From the NCBI GenBank assembly GCA_965224015.1, contig OZ245032.1, positions 744,001 through 808,000 on the forward strand: a stretch of DNA of 64,000 nt. The letters run 5' to 3'. The notes under the pieces are model-generated. The model saw only the letters and a list, made by a program, of their open reading frames with translations. It searched no databases and was not told the DNA's origin. Position 1 is the stretch's first letter. Every line of letters starts with the position of its first letter. The position numbers and the translations under genes are program-made. Of this stretch, positions 60,746-64,000 are shown piece by piece. Origin of the DNA: CBDCVD01 sp965224015 (GTDB lineage Bacteria > Pseudomonadota > Alphaproteobacteria > Rhizobiales > CBDCVD01).

Positions 60746-62206
60746 AGCGTGTCGGATTTGGGCTGTGGTTATTTATTAAATTTGCATACAGGCTTTTTTG
60801 CATTTGTGCTACCCATTGGTATGAAAAATTTTCGCAATTATGACCGCTCTCAGCGGTTGCTTTTGCCTCCTGATCTCAAAGACTGGGTGGCAGATGACGA
60901 CTTGGCCCATTTTATCGTGGAAGCCGCCGAACGCATAGATATGCGCACCTTTCACGTCAGCCGCACCGGCTCAGGAAAAGCACAATATCATCCGCGCATG
61001 ATGTTGGCCCTGTTGGTTTATTGTTACGCCAGTGGTATTTTTTCCTCGCGCAAGATAGAGCAGGCCACGTATCGCAATGTTTCTGTCCGCTTTATCGCCG
61101 CCAACAGCCATCCGGATCATGACACGATCGCCAAGTTCCGGCGTGACAACGGTCCTGCCTTTGAGACGGCGTTTGCGCATATCTTGTTGCTAGCCAAACA
61201 GATGGGTCTTTTAAAGGTGGGCACGGTCGCCCTCGACGGCACGCAGATTGATGCGAATGCTTCGAAGATCAAATCGTTACGTTATGATCGTATCCAGGTG
61301 TTACGGGCCAAGCTTGCAGAGGACATTGCGGCGTTGATGGATAGAGCCGAGGCGGCAGATGAACAGGATACGGATGATGGTTTGTCGCTCCCCGACGAGA
61401 TAGCGCGGCGGCAAACGTTAAAGGCGAAGTTAGACGCGGCAGCCGAACAACTTGAGGCGGCGGCGTGTTTGGATGGGCAAGATCAAGATCAGGGTCAGGA
61501 TACGGATGATGGGGGCGATGCACCACGGCCTTCTCCTAAGAAGCAGATCAATCTGAGCGATCTGGACAGTTCCATCATGCGCCGGTCGTCGCGCCACGAA
61601 TACCGTCAGGCTTATAATGCGCAAGCTTTTGTGGATGCGGATGGCAGCCAGTTGGTTTTGGGTACGCAAGTTCTTGCCACGACGAATGATCGTCAGGATT
61701 TGGCTACCTTTGTTGATGACTTGTGCGCGCGTGTTGGCAAGCCCAAGACGCTTATAGCGGATACGGGTTATGCTGGCGAGGCTGTTATTGAGGCGCTTGA
61801 TGTGCGTAAAATTGAACCTTTGATAGCGTTACCGGGTCAACAGGTAGCACGCCCTTATGATTTCCGACCGCCCAAGGTGCGCAGCAAGCCACCGCCGTGT
61901 GTTAGAGAACCGTGGCGCTTAAAGATGCTGGAGACATTTCGAACCCAGGAGGCAAAAGACAAGTACAAAAGACGAAAGAGCAGTGTTGAGCCTGTTTTTG
62001 GCATCATCAAATCGGTTCTTGGTTTCAGGCATTTTCATCTTCGCGGTCTTGAGAAGGTTTCACGGGAATGGTGTCTTGTAGCGCTGGCGTACAACTGCAA
62101 ACGTGTGAGCAACATGCTGAGCGGCTAAGGCAGGTTCAGCAAAGCGCTCGCCAACACACATCCACGACCGATACACTGACAAACAACTCCTTAAACCCGA
62201 CACACT
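60746..62206 (+). mobile_element. IS1182-like insertion sequence
   Basis: About 1.46 kb. The left end AGCGTGTCGGATTTGGG and the inverted right end AGTGTGTCGGGTTTAAG (62206 backwards) are imperfect terminal repeats. CTAG lies at both outer sides (60742-60745 and 62208-62211), which would be a 4-base target duplication with one extra G at the right. It carries one complete transposase. Inserted between fsa and xerC. Confidence 0.85.
60821..62128 (+). CDS. IS1182-family transposase
   Basis: 435 residues from ATG 60821 (MKNFRNYDRSQRLLLPPDLK); an upstream frame extension is likely not used. The N-terminal DNA-binding region has YCYASGIFSSRKIEQATYRN and NSHPDHDTIAKFRR. DDE residues fit GTVALDGTQID (first Asp), TLIADTGYAGE (second Asp) and RRKSSVEPVFGIIKS (Glu). 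The region between has an acidic insert (QDQDQGQDTDDGGD). The frame is intact, so the element could still move. It shares its ends with the small R3 repeats. Confidence 0.92.
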   Translation: MKNFRNYDRSQRLLLPPDLKDWVADDDLAHFIVEAAERIDMRTFHVSRTGSGKAQYHPRMMLALLVYCYASGIFSSRKIEQATYRNVSVRFIAANSHPDHDTIAKFRRDNGPAFETAFAHILLLAKQMGLLKVGTVALDGTQIDANASKIKSLRYDRIQVLRAKLAEDIAALMDRAEAADEQDTDDGLSLPDEIARRQTLKAKLDAAAEQLEAAACLDGQDQDQGQDTDDGGDAPRPSPKKQINLSDLDSSIMRRSSRHEYRQAYNAQAFVDADGSQLVLGTQVLATTNDRQDLATFVDDLCARVGKPKTLIADTGYAGEAVIEALDVRKIEPLIALPGQQVARPYDFRPPKVRSKPPPCVREPWRLKMLETFRTQEAKDKYKRRKSSVEPVFGIIKSVLGFRHFHLRGLEKVSREWCLVALAYNCKRVSNMLSG

Positions 62207-62207
62207 G

Positions 62208-62236
62208 CTAGAGCGTGTCAGGTCTTAATAGAACCC
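62208..62236 (+). repeat. R3 end fragment next to the IS
   Basis: CTAGAGCGTGTCAGGTCTTA then ATAGAACC, identical to the R3 left end. Its CTAG is the same one that bounds the IS, so the IS sits inside or beside an older R3 copy. Confidence 0.75.
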
Positions 62237-62356
62237 ATTCTGTGTCTCGATTGGCGAGGCGATCCCCAAGTTCAAGGCGATCGAAGAGCGATGCTTGTCC
62301 ATCTCTCAAGAGCGGCTTGGGCGCGGGCGTTGCGCCAATCGGAAACCCGAAGGGGC

Positions 62357-62490
62357 GCTTTTGCTATAGATTTAGAGGGCGGTGATCTTTATGGGTTTCG
62401 CTGCACCCCTGGCAAAATGGGTACAGCTAACCCTATGCTGATCTAAAAGTTATAGAGGGGAGCGGGCAGGGTGATGCCGGTTAACTGATG
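62357..62490. repeat. R1 remnant followed by R4 half
   Basis: TTTTGCTATAGATTTAGAGG through CCTATGCTGATCTA (62357-62445) is R1 with the first arm missing. AGCGGGCAGGGTGATGCCGG (62459-62490) is an R4 arm. Near 62510-62536 AAGCCGATGCCGCCGGTGTTA resembles the right end of R2. The 485-base gap 62129-62613 has no gene. Confidence 0.65.
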
Positions 62491-62613
62491 TGCCCATAAG
62501 TTAGCGTTTAAAAAAAGCCGATGCCGCCGGTGTTAGTCAAGTCTTAACCCTCGGATCCCACATTGCCCCGTGTCGCGGAGAATGGACAGGAAAGGAGGCA
62601 GCGAACACCGGCA

Positions 62614-63585
62614 ATGAGCAATACACAAGCGCCAATTATTAACGCTGCCCCTGACCTTGCAGCCATGATCGCGTCCTGGCTCACCTACCTTGGCACGGAA
62701 AGGTGCTGCAGTTCCAAGACCGTTGAAGCCTACGAGCGCGACGTGCGTCAGTTTTGTGCTTTTCTGACTTTTCATCGCGGCGGCGCTCCTGACGTGGCGG
62801 CGATGGCCGATCTGGCAGCATCTGATTATCGGGCTTTTTTTGCCAAACGGCGACAAGATGGCGTTGGTTCTCGGTCCCTTGCCAGATCCTTGTCGTCCTT
62901 GCGCTCGCTTATGCGTTTTTTGGAAAAACGGGGCCTTGCCAATGCGGCCCCTGTGAGCCACATGCGCACCGCCTCCCATGCCCGCTCCCTGCCCAAACCC
63001 ATGAGTATCGCCCACGCCCGGAGCCTTGTCGATGAGGCCCACATGCTAGGCCCTTCGGCCGCCACGCAGGCGTGGGTGGAGGCCCGTGATGTGGCTGTGC
63101 TGATGTTGCTTTATGGCTGCGGGTTGCGCATTTCCGAGGCTCTTGGCCTTAACGGGCGCGACGTTCCCAAAAGTGCCGATGAGACCTTGCGCATCGTGGG
63201 TAAGGGCAACAAGTCGCGTCTTGTGCCTTTATTGCCGGCCGTTGTCGAGGCGATTGCGCGCTATCGCAGTCTTTGCCCCTACTTGACCGCAGGTGAGCAG
63301 CCTTTGTTTCTGGGGGTGCGTGGCAGGCGTCTGAGCGCCCGGGTTATCCAACTGACCGTTGCGCGGATGCGTGCGGTGCTAGGGCTGCCGGACAATGCCA
63401 GTCCCCATGCCCTGCGCCATTCCTTTGCCACACATCTGCTGGGTGCCGGCGGCGATCTGCGCTCCATTCAGGAACTGCTCGGCCACGCCAGTCTCTCCAC
63501 AACCCAAATGTATACCGATGTGGATACGGCGCGTTTGATGGAAATTTACGACAATGCGCACCCGCGCGCCCAAAAGGCCAAGTAA
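62614..63585 (+). CDS. xerC: Tyrosine recombinase XerC
   Basis: Resolves chromosome dimers at dif together with XerD. 323 residues from ATG 62614 (MSNTQAPIINAAPDLAAMIA); GGAGG lies 15 bases upstream, a little far, but there is no start between. Catalytic residues: Arg in GCGLRISEALGL, Lys in VGKGNKSRLVPL, His and Arg in HALRHSFATHLL, His in LLGHASLSTTQMYT and Tyr in the same stretch. The N-terminal SAM-like domain has CSSKTVEAYERDVRQF. Its stop TAA is part of a 17-base R2-end palindrome. Confidence 0.95.
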   Translation: MSNTQAPIINAAPDLAAMIASWLTYLGTERCCSSKTVEAYERDVRQFCAFLTFHRGGAPDVAAMADLAASDYRAFFAKRRQDGVGSRSLARSLSSLRSLMRFLEKRGLANAAPVSHMRTASHARSLPKPMSIAHARSLVDEAHMLGPSAATQAWVEARDVAVLMLLYGCGLRISEALGLNGRDVPKSADETLRIVGKGNKSRLVPLLPAVVEAIARYRSLCPYLTAGEQPLFLGVRGRRLSARVIQLTVARMRAVLGLPDNASPHALRHSFATHLLGAGGDLRSIQELLGHASLSTTQMYTDVDTARLMEIYDNAHPRAQKAK

Positions 63586-63599
63586 TACCGCTGGTATTA
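63583..63599. repeat. R2-end palindrome (17 bases)
   Basis: TAATACCGCTGGTATTA is a perfect palindrome equal to the two R2 ends without a centre. It overlaps the xerC stop codon TAA and lies two bases before the chpT stop. Either a solitary end left after deletion or a target of R2. Confidence 0.8.
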
Positions 63600-63600
63600 A

Positions 63601-64000
63601 TCAAGCACGAGCGCCCGCACGAATTGTTACGGTCTCATCTTTCAGTTCAAAACTGACCGTCATCGCGCTTTGGCGCGCCAATAGGCCCGTGTAATAGGGT
63701 TGTACGCGATGGGCATCTATCCCGTCAGAGGGGACATTCCCATGCAGCAGCGCTTCCACATTTTCCGGAATTCGCGCCCCAATGCCGGTGCACTCCAGCG
63801 TAAAATCAGGCGCGTCGGCGTTTCCATTACTGGACAACCGGATCTGCCCTCCACGGGGAATGGTATGGGTGGCAATAACCAACAGATTTAACAGCAGTTT
63901 GATTTTGTTCTTGGGCAACAACGCGGGGGGCATCCCCCATTCCAGCGCGATCTTGTCTTTGTCAACAAAGGCGCGCGCGACGGCCTCGGCATCGTTGCTG
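63601..64000 (-). CDS. chpT: Histidine phosphotransferase ChpT (5' end cut by window)
   Basis: C-terminal 132 residues of the phosphotransferase that passes phosphate from CckA to CtrA and CpdR in the alphaproteobacterial cell-cycle relay. The readable part has NDAEAVARAFVDKDKIALEW, MPPALLPKNKIKLLLNLLVI and HTIPRGGQIRLSS, and ends TVTIRAGARA. LLPKxxxKLLLNL and IPRGG are typical of the ChpT pseudo-ATPase domain. The phosphorylated His helix is beyond the right edge. Converges on xerC with two bases between the stops. Confidence 0.85.
   Translation of the reverse strand, partial: SNDAEAVARAFVDKDKIALEWGMPPALLPKNKIKLLLNLLVIATHTIPRGGQIRLSSNGNADAPDFTLECTGIGARIPENVEALLHGNVPSDGIDAHRVQPYYTGLLARQSAMTVSFELKDETVTIRAGARA

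Noticed and set aside
62614..63585. XerC as a phage or integron integrase
   Set aside because: Full XerC motif set, housekeeping neighbours (fsa, chpT) and no att-like repeats or cargo.

Overview
This window looks like a chromosomal segment of an alphaproteobacterium, probably near the Rhodospirillales. The evidence is a ChpT-type histidine phosphotransferase, a two-domain GlnE, a cysteine-free ribosomal protein L36, a YdcH-type small coiled coil, a tandem glycine riboswitch before gcvT, a PPi-type phosphofructokinase and many OmpR-class two-component genes. The genus cannot be fixed from the sequence. I saw no rRNA, tRNA, CRISPR array, prophage or plasmid gene. Most genes are housekeeping; the unusual part is the density of small repeats between them.

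Layout. 1-13 kb (mostly minus strand): gcvT with its riboswitch, a DMT exporter, glnE, a two-component pair, glmS, glmU and ccdA. 13.8-25.3 kb (plus strand): a tripartite tricarboxylate-type transporter (tctC-tctB-tctA), ftsE-ftsX, then xsc-soeA-soeB-soeC. The last four form a sulfonate-degradation block: Xsc cleaves sulfoacetaldehyde to acetyl phosphate and sulfite, and SoeABC oxidises the sulfite in the cytoplasm. 25.3-38 kb: rpsD, murI, trmJ, a GFA-family/TfoX pair, icd, a CNBD potassium channel, small stress genes (GST, msrA), and a second two-component pair divergent from a four-EF-hand protein. 38-43.4 kb: a methionine-cycle operon (ArsR-methyltransferase regulator, metF, homocysteine methyltransferase) with a palindromic operator, then prpE. 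43.8-57 kb: two small glycosyltransferase-like genes, preT-preA, a CDF transporter, PPi-phosphofructokinase, a YejA-like binding protein, a degenerate adenylate-forming protein with a His/Glu-rich insert, a b561 cytochrome, a TPR protein and rpmJ. 57.5-64 kb: priA, fsa, an IS1182-like insertion sequence, xerC and the C-terminal part of chpT.

At least four repeat families fill the intergenic spaces. R1 (about 140 bp) is two consecutive stem-loops. R2 (about 105 bp) has ATACC-type ends. R3 (about 57-70 bp) is a palindrome ending in AGCGTGTC. R4 (about 115 bp) is an imperfect inverted repeat. R3 and the full IS element share terminal bases and both lie between CTAG tetranucleotides, so R3 is probably a non-autonomous derivative of that IS family. 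R1, R2, R3 and IS edges repeatedly supply the stop codon of the neighbouring gene (both two-component and metabolic genes, msrA, pfp, fsa, xerC and others). This is the most distinctive pattern in the window.
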